Assembly: GCF_000024065.1 (NCBI RefSeq) | Contig: NC_013174.1 | Coordinates: 2,418,001-2,482,000, forward strand | Source: Jonesia denitrificans DSM 20603 | Lineage (GTDB): Bacteria > Actinomycetota > Actinomycetes > Actinomycetales > Cellulomonadaceae | Length of the DNA stretch: 64,000 nt | Direction: 5' to 3' | In this document: positions 44,961 to 52,472 of the stretch, piece after piece | How the letters are laid out: the number at the start of each line of letters is the position of its first letter | How positions within the stretch are numbered: position 1 is the first letter of the stretch | Position numbers and translations under genes: made by a program | The notes under the pieces: generated by a model | Databases searched by the model: none | What the model saw: the letters and a program-made list of their open reading frames with translations, nothing else | What the model was told of the DNA's origin: nothing

Positions 44961-45976
44961 GAACCCAAATCGTTGGGGCCGCTACGGTGGCCCTTTTTCT
45001 TTGCCCAATTCCTGCGCTCGCGGGCGGCAGCGACAGTCCTACCCCGTACACGGTGGGGGTGGAGGGGATTAGCTTCCCGAAGCCGTTGGAAGCGCACGGG
45101 CACGTGAACATTCGCACCGAGCAGGGACCCTTTGGTATCCACTTTGACCCGAATAACAACCACCCTGGCGGCGCGTGGATTGGCGAGACCTTTATGCCCT
45201 GGTCGGCCTTTAGTGATGCTCCCCTGTGCGTCGAGTGGGTGCAGGTCCACGGGTACAACGCTCACTTCGGTGAAGCAGGTCAGGCTCCTGTGGGTCCTGG
45301 TTGCGGGCCTTCCGTCGAGGATGCGCAGCCAGAACCCACCGAGGAACCTACGCCGGACCCAACAGAGGAACCGTCTGAGGAACCCACTCCCGAACCAACC
45401 CCAGAGCCGGAACCCACTCCCGAACCAACCCCGGACCCGGAGCTGGAAGAACCGACTGAGGACCCGACCCCTGACCCGGAGCCAACCGATGAACCAGAAC
45501 CCCAACCAGACCCCGAACCCGAACCTACGCGCCCGGAGAAGCCAGCCCCGCAGTGGTATGGGGACAAGTCATACGACTGTGAATCCGGGCTGGTCACGGT
45601 CCACGACTACCGCGCTGACTGGGTGTGGGACGACGGCGAATGGGTCCTCGGCGATTTCGAGTACGCCTCTGAATCGTTCGGTCCCATCGACCAACCCGTC
45701 TGCGACGACGACAGCGAGGACCCGGTTGATGAAGGGGTGGGAGAGGCCATCGTGGTCGACCGCCCTGACCCCGTGGACACTGACCCATCACCTGCACCAA
45801 GCGCGCCTGCACCAGACCAGCCAGAGGGTGATGACCCTCAGCCTGCATCTACACCATCGGCTGAGACTGGCCGGGCTGTCCTAGCCGAAACCGGCATCGA
45901 AGACAAGCTAGTCGCCGCCGCGGCTTTGCTGTTCCTCGGGGGTCTCGCACTCCTCACATTCAGGGGACGCAAATGA
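44957..45976 (+). CDS. LAETG-anchored surface protein encoded in the prophage early region
   Basis: 339 residues with all parts of a sortase substrate: signal peptide (VGAATVALFLCPIPALAGG), an N-terminal domain of about 90 residues with three cysteines, a Pro/Glu/Thr/Asp wall-spanning repeat (about 115-198, units like EPTPEP and DPEPTDEP), a second small domain with two cysteines (YDCESGLVTVHDYRADWVWD), an acidic/proline linker, then LAETG at about 309-313, a membrane helix (LVAAAALLFLGGLALLTF) and RGRK. It lies among regulators and recombination genes and overlaps its neighbours by ATGA on both sides. Expressed by a lysogen or early in infection it could alter the cell surface. Confidence 0.85.
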   Translation: MRTQIVGAATVALFLCPIPALAGGSDSPTPYTVGVEGISFPKPLEAHGHVNIRTEQGPFGIHFDPNNNHPGGAWIGETFMPWSAFSDAPLCVEWVQVHGYNAHFGEAGQAPVGPGCGPSVEDAQPEPTEEPTPDPTEEPSEEPTPEPTPEPEPTPEPTPDPELEEPTEDPTPDPEPTDEPEPQPDPEPEPTRPEKPAPQWYGDKSYDCESGLVTVHDYRADWVWDDGEWVLGDFEYASESFGPIDQPVCDDDSEDPVDEGVGEAIVVDRPDPVDTDPSPAPSAPAPDQPEGDDPQPASTPSAETGRAVLAETGIEDKLVAAAALLFLGGLALLTFRGRK

Positions 45977-46107
45977 AACGCCACCTACCAGCCCTACTAA
46001 CCATCCTGCTCATCATCGCGACCCTACTCATCTGGGCAGGCCTCGCACACGTCCTACAAATCCCCCTCTGCGACCCCGCCTTACCACTGGAGGAATGCAC
46101 ACCATGA
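45973..46107 (+). CDS. 44-residue membrane peptide
   Basis: One hydrophobic segment (LPALLTILLIIATLLIWAGL) followed by a short tail with two cysteines. ATG overlaps the surface-protein stop, and its stop overlaps the next ATG. Possibly functionally linked to the surface protein. Confidence 0.55.
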   Translation: MKRHLPALLTILLIIATLLIWAGLAHVLQIPLCDPALPLEECTP

Positions 46108-46205
46108 CCGACTTTGACCAAAACCTACGCGACAAGGGCCTGACAGATGCCGAAATCTGGGCAGGCTACACACGCCTAATCGACGCACTCAAGGAGATGG
46201 CATGA
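46104..46205 (+). CDS. 33-residue prophage peptide
   Basis: ATGA overlaps at both ends; sequence includes LRDKGLTDAEIWAGYTRLID. Unknown. Confidence 0.5.
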   Translation: MTDFDQNLRDKGLTDAEIWAGYTRLIDALKEMA

Positions 46206-46483
46206 GCATCAAGAGAATCGCCGCGCACCTGGCCCCAATCGGCGAGGCGCACGACACCACGATCACAGGGCAAACCTTCCGCGTCACCGACATCGCATAC
46301 GAAGCCCGCACCTACCACGACGGTGTACAAACCGCGTGCTTCGCCATCGGCATCACCAACGCCGGTGAGTACAAAACAACCGAGATCGACCTCACGGACC
46401 CACCAAAATGGTGCCCACCAACCCCGGTGTGGTTCGCGGAAATCGCCTCCGACATGGAAAACCAGGTGAAACACAATGCCTAG
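46202..46483 (+). CDS. hypothetical prophage protein
   Basis: 93 residues, predicted mixed strand/helix (TFRVTDIAYEARTYHDGVQT, then FAIGITNAG). Coupled to both neighbours. It precedes the exonuclease and may belong to the recombination module. No known domain seen. Confidence 0.65.
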   Translation: MSIKRIAAHLAPIGEAHDTTITGQTFRVTDIAYEARTYHDGVQTACFAIGITNAGEYKTTEIDLTDPPKWCPPTPVWFAEIASDMENQVKHNA

Positions 46484-47324
46484 AAAACCGGGCGTCTACT
46501 ACGACGTGCCTAACGGTGAGTATCACCGGGGCTTGATCGAGGTCGCTGATAAGAATGGCGTCAAGGTCAAGCCTTTGTCGTCTACCGGTGCGAAAGTGCT
46601 GGTGAAGGAATCCCCAGCCGATTACCTGTGGTCTTTGCAGAATCGGGTGGAGAAGAAAGCCTTCGACCTGGGATCAGCTGCGCATGAGCTGATCCTTGAG
46701 GGTGGCCTCATGACGGTCGAGGTTTACCAATTCGACTCGTGGCGCACGAAGGAGGCCCGCGCTGCCCGTGACGAGTGCTACGCCGCTGGCGGTGTCCCGA
46801 TGCTTAAGCATGAGCTTGACGTGGCGTACAAGATGGCGGACGCGGTCAAAGCACACAAGCTGGCGTCAGCGCTGCTCACTGAGGGTCGCCCCGAGGTGTC
46901 GGCGCTGGTATGGGACGAGGAATACCAAGTGTACTTCCAAGTCCGTTTCGACTGGCTACGCAGTGACGGTTTGATCGTGGACTTGAAAACCGCGAGGGAC
47001 GCCAACCCCCGCGAATTCAACCGCAGCATCGCCGCACTCTCCTACCACCTGCAAGCATCCCTGTACCTAAGAGCCGCTGACCTGCTCGGCCTACAGCCGC
47101 CCGGGTATGGGTGGATCGTCGTCCAAAACGAAGCCCCTTACCACGTCGCGGTCATCGAATACTCCGAGATCGACCGCACCTACGGTGACCTACTCATGCA
47201 CACCGCCCTACGCAAATACGCAGACGGCATCCATCAGGGGCACTGGCCAGCCTACGACGGCATCTACACGTCAGAGCTACCCAAATACGCAGAACACGAA
47301 GCAGAAGGACTTTCCAATGAATGA
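46476..47324 (+). CDS. PD-(D/E)xK exonuclease (RecE/Cas4-like)
   Basis: 282 residues. An N-terminal region with PNGEYHRGL and LSSTGAKVLVKESPADYLW, then FDLGSAAHELILEG (the His-Glu of the phage exonuclease family), and the nuclease core VRFDWLRSDGLIVDLKTARD (Asp...Asp-x-Lys), followed by YHLQASLYLRAADLLGL (the QxxxY motif). Presumably a 5'-3' dsDNA exonuclease that produces overhangs for the annealing protein encoded directly after it (8-bp overlap). Confidence 0.85.
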   Translation: MPRKPGVYYDVPNGEYHRGLIEVADKNGVKVKPLSSTGAKVLVKESPADYLWSLQNRVEKKAFDLGSAAHELILEGGLMTVEVYQFDSWRTKEARAARDECYAAGGVPMLKHELDVAYKMADAVKAHKLASALLTEGRPEVSALVWDEEYQVYFQVRFDWLRSDGLIVDLKTARDANPREFNRSIAALSYHLQASLYLRAADLLGLQPPGYGWIVVQNEAPYHVAVIEYSEIDRTYGDLLMHTALRKYADGIHQGHWPAYDGIYTSELPKYAEHEAEGLSNE

Positions 47325-47958
47325 AATCACCGTGCGTCATGACCCTGGCGCTGAGATCGCCGCAAGCAAAGAATGGGCCACAACAATGGCCACCTCATCT
47401 TTGCTCCCAGCGGCTTTCAAGGGCAACCCCGCGAACCTTTTCTACGCGGTGGAACTCGCAGACGCCCTCACGATCCCCCGGATCAACGCGGTCACCAACA
47501 TCCACGTCATCTCAGGGAAACCAACCATGTCAGCTGACCTCATGGTCGCCCTGGCACGCAACGCCGGACACAAGGTACGTTTCCACACCGCACCGGACGG
47601 CAAAGCCGTGAAAGCAGAACTCATCCGCGCCGACGACCCCGACTTCGTTTTCGAGTCCGTATGGACGTGGGACCGCGCAGTCGCAGCGAAACTCACCGCC
47701 AAAGACACGTGGAAGAACTTCCCACAAGCGATGCTCCGGGCGCGCGCAGCATCCGAGGTCATCCGGCAAGGCGCATCCGAAGTCCTCGTCGGCGTGATCT
47801 ACACACCAGACGAACTCGGCGCGGAGGTCGACAAAACCGGCGCACCAGTGCAGGACCGCACACGCTCCGCTTTCGCGATGGCGGCAGAACCCGCACCCGA
47901 ACCCGCCGAGGAGCCTTTCGAACTCGGCGAGATCGAATACACCGAGGAGGTGTCGTGA
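47317..47958 (+). CDS. RecT-family single-strand annealing protein
   Basis: 213 residues. Recognisable RecT segments: NLFYAVELADALTIPRINAV, then ISGKPTMSADLMVALARNAG, and TWKNFPQAMLRARAASEVIR. The acidic tail (APEPAEEPFELGEIEYTEE) could contact SSB or the exonuclease. It pairs single strands during phage replication and recombination. Start ATG 47317 within the end of the exonuclease gene. Confidence 0.85.
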   Translation: MNEITVRHDPGAEIAASKEWATTMATSSLLPAAFKGNPANLFYAVELADALTIPRINAVTNIHVISGKPTMSADLMVALARNAGHKVRFHTAPDGKAVKAELIRADDPDFVFESVWTWDRAVAAKLTAKDTWKNFPQAMLRARAASEVIRQGASEVLVGVIYTPDELGAEVDKTGAPVQDRTRSAFAMAAEPAPEPAEEPFELGEIEYTEEVS

Positions 47959-48167
47959 GGCTCATTTACACGTGGCCGATCATCGATGATTCGCTGTCTC
48001 GGCGGGATCTTCGACGTGAAGGCCTTGATGAGTATAAGCACTTCGCGCATGCGGCTGGTTTCCGGGTCATCGGGAGGCCAGCCGTTCTTTTTTCCCAGAC
48101 AGCTGAGGGTCCAAGGCTGCGAATATCGGCGGAGGTGGCGCGTGGACGCGACAGAAAAGTGGCTTGA
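47955..48167 (+). CDS. hypothetical prophage protein
   Basis: 70 residues from GTG 47955 overlapping the recT stop. Basic, with RLIYTWPIIDDSLSRRDLRR. Overlaps the next frame by 26 bp. No family recognised. Confidence 0.55.
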   Translation: MRLIYTWPIIDDSLSRRDLRREGLDEYKHFAHAAGFRVIGRPAVLFSQTAEGPRLRISAEVARGRDRKVA

Positions 48168-48276
48168 ACGAAACCAGGACCGCGTATGGCTCCTCACCGT
48201 ACTCGCAAGAGGCATCGAGAAGCGATTCGGTGACACACCCGCACTACAAGCAAAAAGAAGGGCAGAAATCGCATGA
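48142..48276 (+). CDS. 44-residue prophage protein
   Basis: GTG 48142 follows GGAGG. Charged helical peptide (KWLERNQDRVWLLTVLARGI). Its stop overlaps the redoxin ATG. Confidence 0.5.
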   Translation: MDATEKWLERNQDRVWLLTVLARGIEKRFGDTPALQAKRRAEIA

Positions 48277-48524
48277 CCGTCATCCTCTACACCCAACCGG
48301 GGTGTGGGCCTTGTGTCGCCCAAGCACGGGCACTGACTAAGCACGGCATCACTTTTGAGACCGTGAATATCCGCGAAACCCCTGAAGCAGCCGAGCGTAT
48401 CGCTGCCCTGGGCGCGACCTCCACACCCGTCATCGAAGTCACCACACCCCTCGGCTCCTGGTACTGGGCTGGCTTCAGCCTTGACAAGACCAAACACCTA
48501 CAACAACTACAGAACGGACAATGA
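48273..48524 (+). CDS. NrdH/glutaredoxin-like protein
   Basis: 83 residues of the thioredoxin fold: ILYTQPGCGPCVAQARALTK with a CGPC redox centre, then TSTPVIEV (cis-proline) and WYWAGFSLDKTKHL. CGPC is thioredoxin-like rather than the usual CVQC of NrdH. Phage-borne redoxins often feed ribonucleotide reductase to raise dNTP supply; no reductase gene is nearby, so it would serve the host enzyme. Confidence 0.8.
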   Translation: MTVILYTQPGCGPCVAQARALTKHGITFETVNIRETPEAAERIAALGATSTPVIEVTTPLGSWYWAGFSLDKTKHLQQLQNGQ

Positions 48525-48525
48525 A

Positions 48526-48939
48526 ATGGCACAGATCAGCTTTCAAGGCCGCATCATCGGGCAACCCGAACTCAAATTTTCGCAGGCAGGCAAACCCCTA
48601 CTGCGCTTCCGCACGGTGGAAAACTCACACCGCCAAATCGACGGCGAATGGAAAGACGTAGGTGCCGCGTGGCGTGACGTAACCGTCTTCGGGAAGCAGG
48701 CTGAGCACCTTGCCGAGCACCTCGCAGATAAGCAAATCGTCGCTATCTCAGGCCGCTTGGATGCCCGTGAGTGGGAGAAGCAGGACGGGACGAAGCAAAC
48801 CTCTTTCGAGGTCCTAGCCGACGTCGTGGGCATCGTCCCCGCCCGACAACAAGCCCCAACCCAGCCGCCCACTCCCTCCCCCGCACCTGACCCGTGGGGC
48901 GCACAAAACGGCGGCTTCCCAGAGAAAGCACCCTTCTGA
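48526..48939 (+). CDS. ssb: single-stranded DNA-binding protein
   Basis: 137 residues: OB fold (ISFQGRIIGQPELKFSQAGK, then WRDVTVFGKQAEHLAEHL and GRLDAREWEKQDGTKQ), a Pro/Gln-rich linker and an atypical C-terminal tip (EKAPF instead of DDDIPF-like), so host partner contacts may differ. Part of the replication-recombination module. Confidence 0.9.
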   Translation: MAQISFQGRIIGQPELKFSQAGKPLLRFRTVENSHRQIDGEWKDVGAAWRDVTVFGKQAEHLAEHLADKQIVAISGRLDAREWEKQDGTKQTSFEVLADVVGIVPARQQAPTQPPTPSPAPDPWGAQNGGFPEKAPF

Positions 48940-49064
48940 TGAAAGCCATACCTCTCACCTGCGGGGTGTGCGGCCTCGATATCCAATACTCACCCATGCC
49001 ACGCACACAGCAAAAGCTGGTGTACCGGCACCAACAAAAGTGCAAAGGACGGAAAAATGCCTGA
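48939..49064 (+). CDS. 41-residue Cys-containing protein
   Basis: Starts at ATG 48939 overlapping the ssb stop. It has CGVC near residue 8 and a His-x3-Lys-Cys end, so a small C2HC-type zinc finger is possible. Confidence 0.55.
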   Translation: MKAIPLTCGVCGLDIQYSPMPRTQQKLVYRHQQKCKGRKNA

Positions 49065-49410
49065 CCTCGAAAGCCCACTAAGCGGCCACTTCTACTGCTC
49101 ACCAGAAGTAAAGGAAGGTACGCGAGGATGGCGAGAAGTCGTCGCACTCGGGGACGCGATCTACGAATGGGGTCTTATCAGCGTCTACTGGAGTCCCCAA
49201 AACCGCCGCTATTTCTGGCACGCAGACACCGGGTGCTCTTGCAACGGGTGGGGTGAGAACCTCACGAGCATGGCGGACTTCAACGACGGAGACAGAAACG
49301 CTGTCAGGTCCGCCCTTCGCGGCTTCGCGCAAGAGCACCCATACTACGCATCCGAAAGCCAACTGGCCGAAGCACTCAACACACTCGCCAACTTCAAGGA
49401 GGACCAGTGA
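49057..49410 (+). CDS. hypothetical prophage protein
   Basis: 117 residues, aromatic-rich (WGLISVYWSPQNRRYFWHAD, then TGCSCNGWGENLTSMADFND). Coupled to neighbours. No family assigned. Confidence 0.65.
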   Translation: MPDLESPLSGHFYCSPEVKEGTRGWREVVALGDAIYEWGLISVYWSPQNRRYFWHADTGCSCNGWGENLTSMADFNDGDRNAVRSALRGFAQEHPYYASESQLAEALNTLANFKEDQ

Positions 49411-49871
49411 GCGACTTCAAACCAGGCGACCGAGTGCGGGTGAAGGCAAACCACACCGTACATGGAGGCAGAGAGGCATGGATCAGAGAGAGCTCAGATA
49501 GCTGCTGTGGCTATGAGGTCCTTTTGGAAGGCGCGAAGGAAACCGTTTGGATTCCTCCTTCATATCTCATATCGCTAGCTACAACCACACCCCCTGTCCG
49601 TGAGGTCACTTTGACGACAGCGGCTTCCCTGATTTCTGGGGACCGCGCCAAAGACTACGGTGATGCGGCTGAGTCTTTCACGAGACTAGCCGCACTCTGG
49701 ACCCCCATCCTCGGCGTGGATGTGACCCCGGAGCAGGTTGCCCTGTGCCTTACCCAGCTGAAAATCTCCCGCCTTGTCGGCACCCCCGGTCACACAGACT
49801 CGTGGGTGGACGCGGCCGGATACATCGCACTCGGCAGCGAAATCGCAGCACGGGGGCGTGATGAAGGTTGA
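49407..49871 (+). CDS. DUF6378-like phage protein with N-terminal SH3-like segment
   Basis: 154 residues from GTG 49407. Residues 1-55 look like a small beta-barrel (FKPGDRVRVKANHTVHGG). Residues 65-154 match the phage DUF6378 pattern: AASLISGDRAKDYGDAAESF, then LTQLKISRLVGTPGHTDSWV, DAAGYIALG. Function unknown; common in replication modules of actinophages. Confidence 0.65.
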   Translation: MSDFKPGDRVRVKANHTVHGGREAWIRESSDSCCGYEVLLEGAKETVWIPPSYLISLATTTPPVREVTLTTAASLISGDRAKDYGDAAESFTRLAALWTPILGVDVTPEQVALCLTQLKISRLVGTPGHTDSWVDAAGYIALGSEIAARGRDEG

Positions 49872-50256
49872 TTTCCTGATCCCACAAGCGATGATCCTCA
49901 CATCGAATCAAAGACTGAATCCGCATGTGAAGGCAAAGAAAACGAAGGCCCTGAGACAACTCGCTGAGAGTGAATCTCGGGGCCTTCGTGGTCCCACCCC
50001 ATGCCGCGTCATCGCCTGGCTTGGGTTCCAGGACAGACGCCGACGGGACGCCCCAAATTGGTGGCCAACGATCAAAGCGCTCATTGACGGGATGGTCGAC
50101 GCCGGGGTGTGGGAAGACGACAACTCAACGATCATTCAAGGCCCTGACCACAGAATCCTTGACTACCGGTGCCAGAAAGGACACGTCTACGTGTCCATTG
50201 AAATAGGGCCACCTGAACCTGCGCGTTCAAGTTTTCTTGAACACGCAAAAAGTTGA
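49861..50256 (+). CDS. RusA-like Holliday-junction resolvase
   Basis: 131 residues. The conserved RusA acidic/aromatic core is visible: RRRRDAPNWWPTIKALIDGM, then VDAGVWEDDNSTII (the Asp residues bind Mg2+). Resolves branched intermediates before packaging. ATG 49861 overlaps the previous gene by 11 bp. A GTTCAAG-TTTT-CTTGAAC hairpin lies inside its 3' end. Confidence 0.75.
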   Translation: MKVDFLIPQAMILTSNQRLNPHVKAKKTKALRQLAESESRGLRGPTPCRVIAWLGFQDRRRRDAPNWWPTIKALIDGMVDAGVWEDDNSTIIQGPDHRILDYRCQKGHVYVSIEIGPPEPARSSFLEHAKS

Positions 50257-50280
50257 ACACCCCTTTTCTGGGTTGATCTT

Positions 50281-50303
50281 GCACCCCCACTTTTTGGGGG
50301 TGC
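50281..50303 (+). terminator. hairpin after the resolvase gene
   Basis: 9-bp stem (50281-50289 with 50295-50303), T-rich loop, tail TTGG. May reduce early read-through into the WhiB/replication block. Confidence 0.5.
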
Positions 50304-50374
50304 TTGGCGTATCCAGAAAACCCGATCCCCGGAGCGCATCCGGAAAAACCGATACCAGATAAGGAGAACCCCCA

Positions 50375-50560
50375 ATGACCCGCAACCGTGAATCCTGGGC
50401 ACACCACGCAACGCAACCCGCAGCAGTAGACACGATGCTCACCGACATCCCCCGCACCCGAAACACGCCCGAAGAACTACGCCTCGCCGCAGCGTGCGTG
50501 CACCGGCACGCACCCGCCACCGCCCGCCTACAAATCCTCAAAACCCTAGGACTCTCATGA
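50375..50560 (+). CDS. small hypothetical prophage protein
   Basis: 61 residues after AAGGAGAA. RNTPEELRLAAACVHRHAPA, then TARLQILKTLGL. Coupled to the WhiB gene by ATGA at 50557. Confidence 0.65.
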   Translation: MTRNRESWAHHATQPAAVDTMLTDIPRTRNTPEELRLAAACVHRHAPATARLQILKTLGLS

Positions 50561-50922
50561 CCGCCTACGACTGGCAGACAGACGCGATCTGCGCACAAAC
50601 AGACCCCGAACTCTTCTTCTCACCAGACCCGAAAGAACTCCAGGCGGCAATGAATCTCTGCGGCACATGCCCCGTCATCAAACAATGCGCCGACCTCCGC
50701 AAACAAGAAAACCACCGCTACGGCATATGGGCCGGCCAATACTACTCAGACTCCAGCACACCACGGACACCCAAAAAACGGGGTCTAACACCATCCTTCG
50801 ACCACGAATACGCCCGCGACCTCGCAGCACAAGGCATCCCCCGTAAGCAAATCGCCCAGCAACTCGGCTGCACAAAAGCGGCCCTCGACTACGCCCTGAA
50901 CCCAAAAAGGAAAACGAAATGA
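50557..50922 (+). CDS. prophage WhiB-family iron-sulfur regulator
   Basis: 121 residues with the four [4Fe-4S] ligands Cys12, Cys35, Cys38 and Cys44 (CGTCPVIKQC) and the turn motif GIWAGQ. Instead of the usual short basic tail, it carries a C-terminal HTH-like stretch (YARDLAAQGIPRKQIAQQLG) with a Lys/Arg-rich end. Host WhiB proteins bind the primary sigma factor; mycobacteriophage TM4 WhiB acts as a dominant negative of host WhiB2 and gives superinfection exclusion. A similar host-control role is possible. Confidence 0.85.
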   Translation: MTAYDWQTDAICAQTDPELFFSPDPKELQAAMNLCGTCPVIKQCADLRKQENHRYGIWAGQYYSDSSTPRTPKKRGLTPSFDHEYARDLAAQGIPRKQIAQQLGCTKAALDYALNPKRKTK

Positions 50923-51170
50923 CCACCTTCCAACAAAAACACGGACGACCAAAACCACCCAAAATCTGGGGCGGCTTGGGACGCCTTCAGTACGAGATCG
51001 CCCGCCCCCACGTCCTCACGATATTCAAAGCCCGCAAATCTTCACTGTGGGCGGTCAGCTCCAAAGGCTACGAAATCCACGCCTTCGACACGCGCGCTGA
51101 AGCAATCACCTGGGCACAAAAACACGCCCACAACCGCAATGAATCAGGAGGTGAGGTAAGTGGCGCGTGA
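50919..51170 (+). CDS. hypothetical prophage protein
   Basis: 83 residues, basic N-terminus, then IWGGLGRLQYEIARPHVLTI and AVSSKGYEIHAFDTRAEAIT. Overlaps the replication gene by 11 bp. Unknown family. Confidence 0.65.
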   Translation: MTTFQQKHGRPKPPKIWGGLGRLQYEIARPHVLTIFKARKSSLWAVSSKGYEIHAFDTRAEAITWAQKHAHNRNESGGEVSGA

Positions 51171-52116
51171 ATACGCGAAAGTGAAAGCCGGGATCTGGCA
51201 AGACGACGACTTCCGGGCACTGCCACCCCACGCACAACACCTGTACTTCGTGATCCTCACAGACCCGAAACTCTCCTACTGCGGCGTCACCGACTGGCGA
51301 CCCAAAAGATTGCTCCCCCGGTCTGCCGGGTGGGAAATGCAAGCCTTAGAAGAAGCCGCTGCAATCCTCATGGATCGACGGTTGCTAATCATTGACGAGG
51401 ACACTGAAGAAGTACTTGTGAAATCGTTTCTCCGCCACGACGGGGTAATGGCCCACAATAAACTGTGCGTGTCCGCGATGCTGGCTTATGGAGAAGTCGC
51501 TTCAAATACTATTCGGGGCATTATTGTCCACGAATTAAATCGCCTTGCAGAAGAGTTTCCAGCGTGGCCGACGTGGGAGCGAGAGCAGGTGAAGGAGGTG
51601 CTGAAGCGGCAACCTTTGGACCCGTGGAGCGAACAGTTAGGGAACCCATTTGGGTGTGCGTTAGACCCTAACTTAGCCACCCCATTAGCCCCTAGGTTAG
51701 CCCCTAACGCCTCGAGCGGTTTGGGAGTGCCCTACAACAACAACAGCAACAGCAACATAACAACAACAACATATGGGCACGACACAGCCGCACCCAAGCG
51801 CGCACGGAAGGCACCGGCTACGCCCATCCCTGCCGGGTGGGCACCCACCGAAGCCCACGGCGTCAAGGCTCAAGAGCTAGGGGTGGATCTTCATACAGAG
51901 AAAGAGAAATTCATTGCACACGCACAAGCGAACGACAGGAGGCAAGTGAAATGGGATGCCGCTTTTAATCAATGGCTTATTAAGTCGGCTGAATACAAAC
52001 AGACCCGCACGCCAAACGGTGGCGGGTTTTCTTATGCCCGGAATCCTTCACAAGACGCGATTGATCTTGCGAGGGAACTTTACGAGCGCGAAACAAGATT
52101 GGAGATTGAATCATGA
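51160..52116 (+). CDS. phage replication initiator-like protein
   Basis: 318 residues, GTG start after GGAGG. The N-terminal domain is winged-helix-like (KAGIWQDDDFRALPPHAQHL, then YFVILTDPKLSYCGVTDWRP). A low-complexity linker at about residues 170-205 (encoded by CAACAA-type repeats, giving an Asn/Ser/Thr run) leads to a C-terminal helical domain. This domain plan and position before a helicase gene resemble lambda O/DnaD-type initiators. Repeated CCCTAAC/GTTAGGG elements inside the gene (51636-51708) may be the origin. Confidence 0.7.
   Translation: MAREYAKVKAGIWQDDDFRALPPHAQHLYFVILTDPKLSYCGVTDWRPKRLLPRSAGWEMQALEEAAAILMDRRLLIIDEDTEEVLVKSFLRHDGVMAHNKLCVSAMLAYGEVASNTIRGIIVHELNRLAEEFPAWPTWEREQVKEVLKRQPLDPWSEQLGNPFGCALDPNLATPLAPRLAPNASSGLGVPYNNNSNSNITTTTYGHDTAAPKRARKAPATPIPAGWAPTEAHGVKAQELGVDLHTEKEKFIAHAQANDRRQVKWDAAFNQWLIKSAEYKQTRTPNGGGFSYARNPSQDAIDLARELYERETRLEIES
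51636..51710. repeat. iteron-like CCCTAAC/GTTAGGG cluster, candidate phage origin
   Basis: Within the initiator gene: GTTAGGG at 51636, CCCTAAC at 51666, a near copy CCCTAGG followed by GTTAGCCCCTAAC at about 51690-51708, and framing GCGTTAG (51658-51664)/CTAACGC (51704-51710). It is followed by an AAC-rich, unwinding-prone tract (51736-51770). Organisation is lambda-like (iterons inside the initiator gene). Confidence 0.45.
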
Positions 52117-52472
52117 GTGGGAAATTACCTGAGAGTGTCGTGGCAATGCTTTTCGCACGGATCGCGGCTTTGGATTCCAGGAAGACGACGATTGAGGCGG
52201 TGCAGGCGTTTGCGGCTGCACTGGTGCCGATGACGGCGGAGGACGCGGTGAAAGCGATTGACTTTCATCGGGAGACTTCCAGCGAGTGGCTGATGCCCGT
52301 GCACATCAATCGCATCGTGAAGGCGTGGCGTGAGGAGCGTGTACGGCAGGCAGGGCAACTGATCCCACCGCCAGAGCTTGCGGACGACCCGGTCGCTGAA
52401 ATCAAGTGGCGGCGTCAGATGGTGGAGGCCATCGCGGACGGGACACGCACACTGAGGGAGGTGACGGCATGA
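52113..52472 (+). CDS. hypothetical replication-module protein (possible helicase loader)
   Basis: 119 residues, helical: VVAMLFARIAALDSRKTTIE, then SSEWLMPVHINRIVKAWREE. It sits between the initiator and the helicase with ATGA overlaps at both ends, the usual slot of a helicase loader/adaptor. No Walker motif is present, so a DnaC-type ATPase is excluded. Function inferred from position only. Confidence 0.6.
   Translation: MSGKLPESVVAMLFARIAALDSRKTTIEAVQAFAAALVPMTAEDAVKAIDFHRETSSEWLMPVHINRIVKAWREERVRQAGQLIPPPELADDPVAEIKWRRQMVEAIADGTRTLREVTA

Noticed and set aside
45330-45540. Tandem GAACC-type repeats resembling a CRISPR or VNTR array
   Set aside because: The units are irregular, without spacers, and encode the Pro/Glu wall-spanning region of the surface protein. 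No CRISPR array was seen anywhere in the window.
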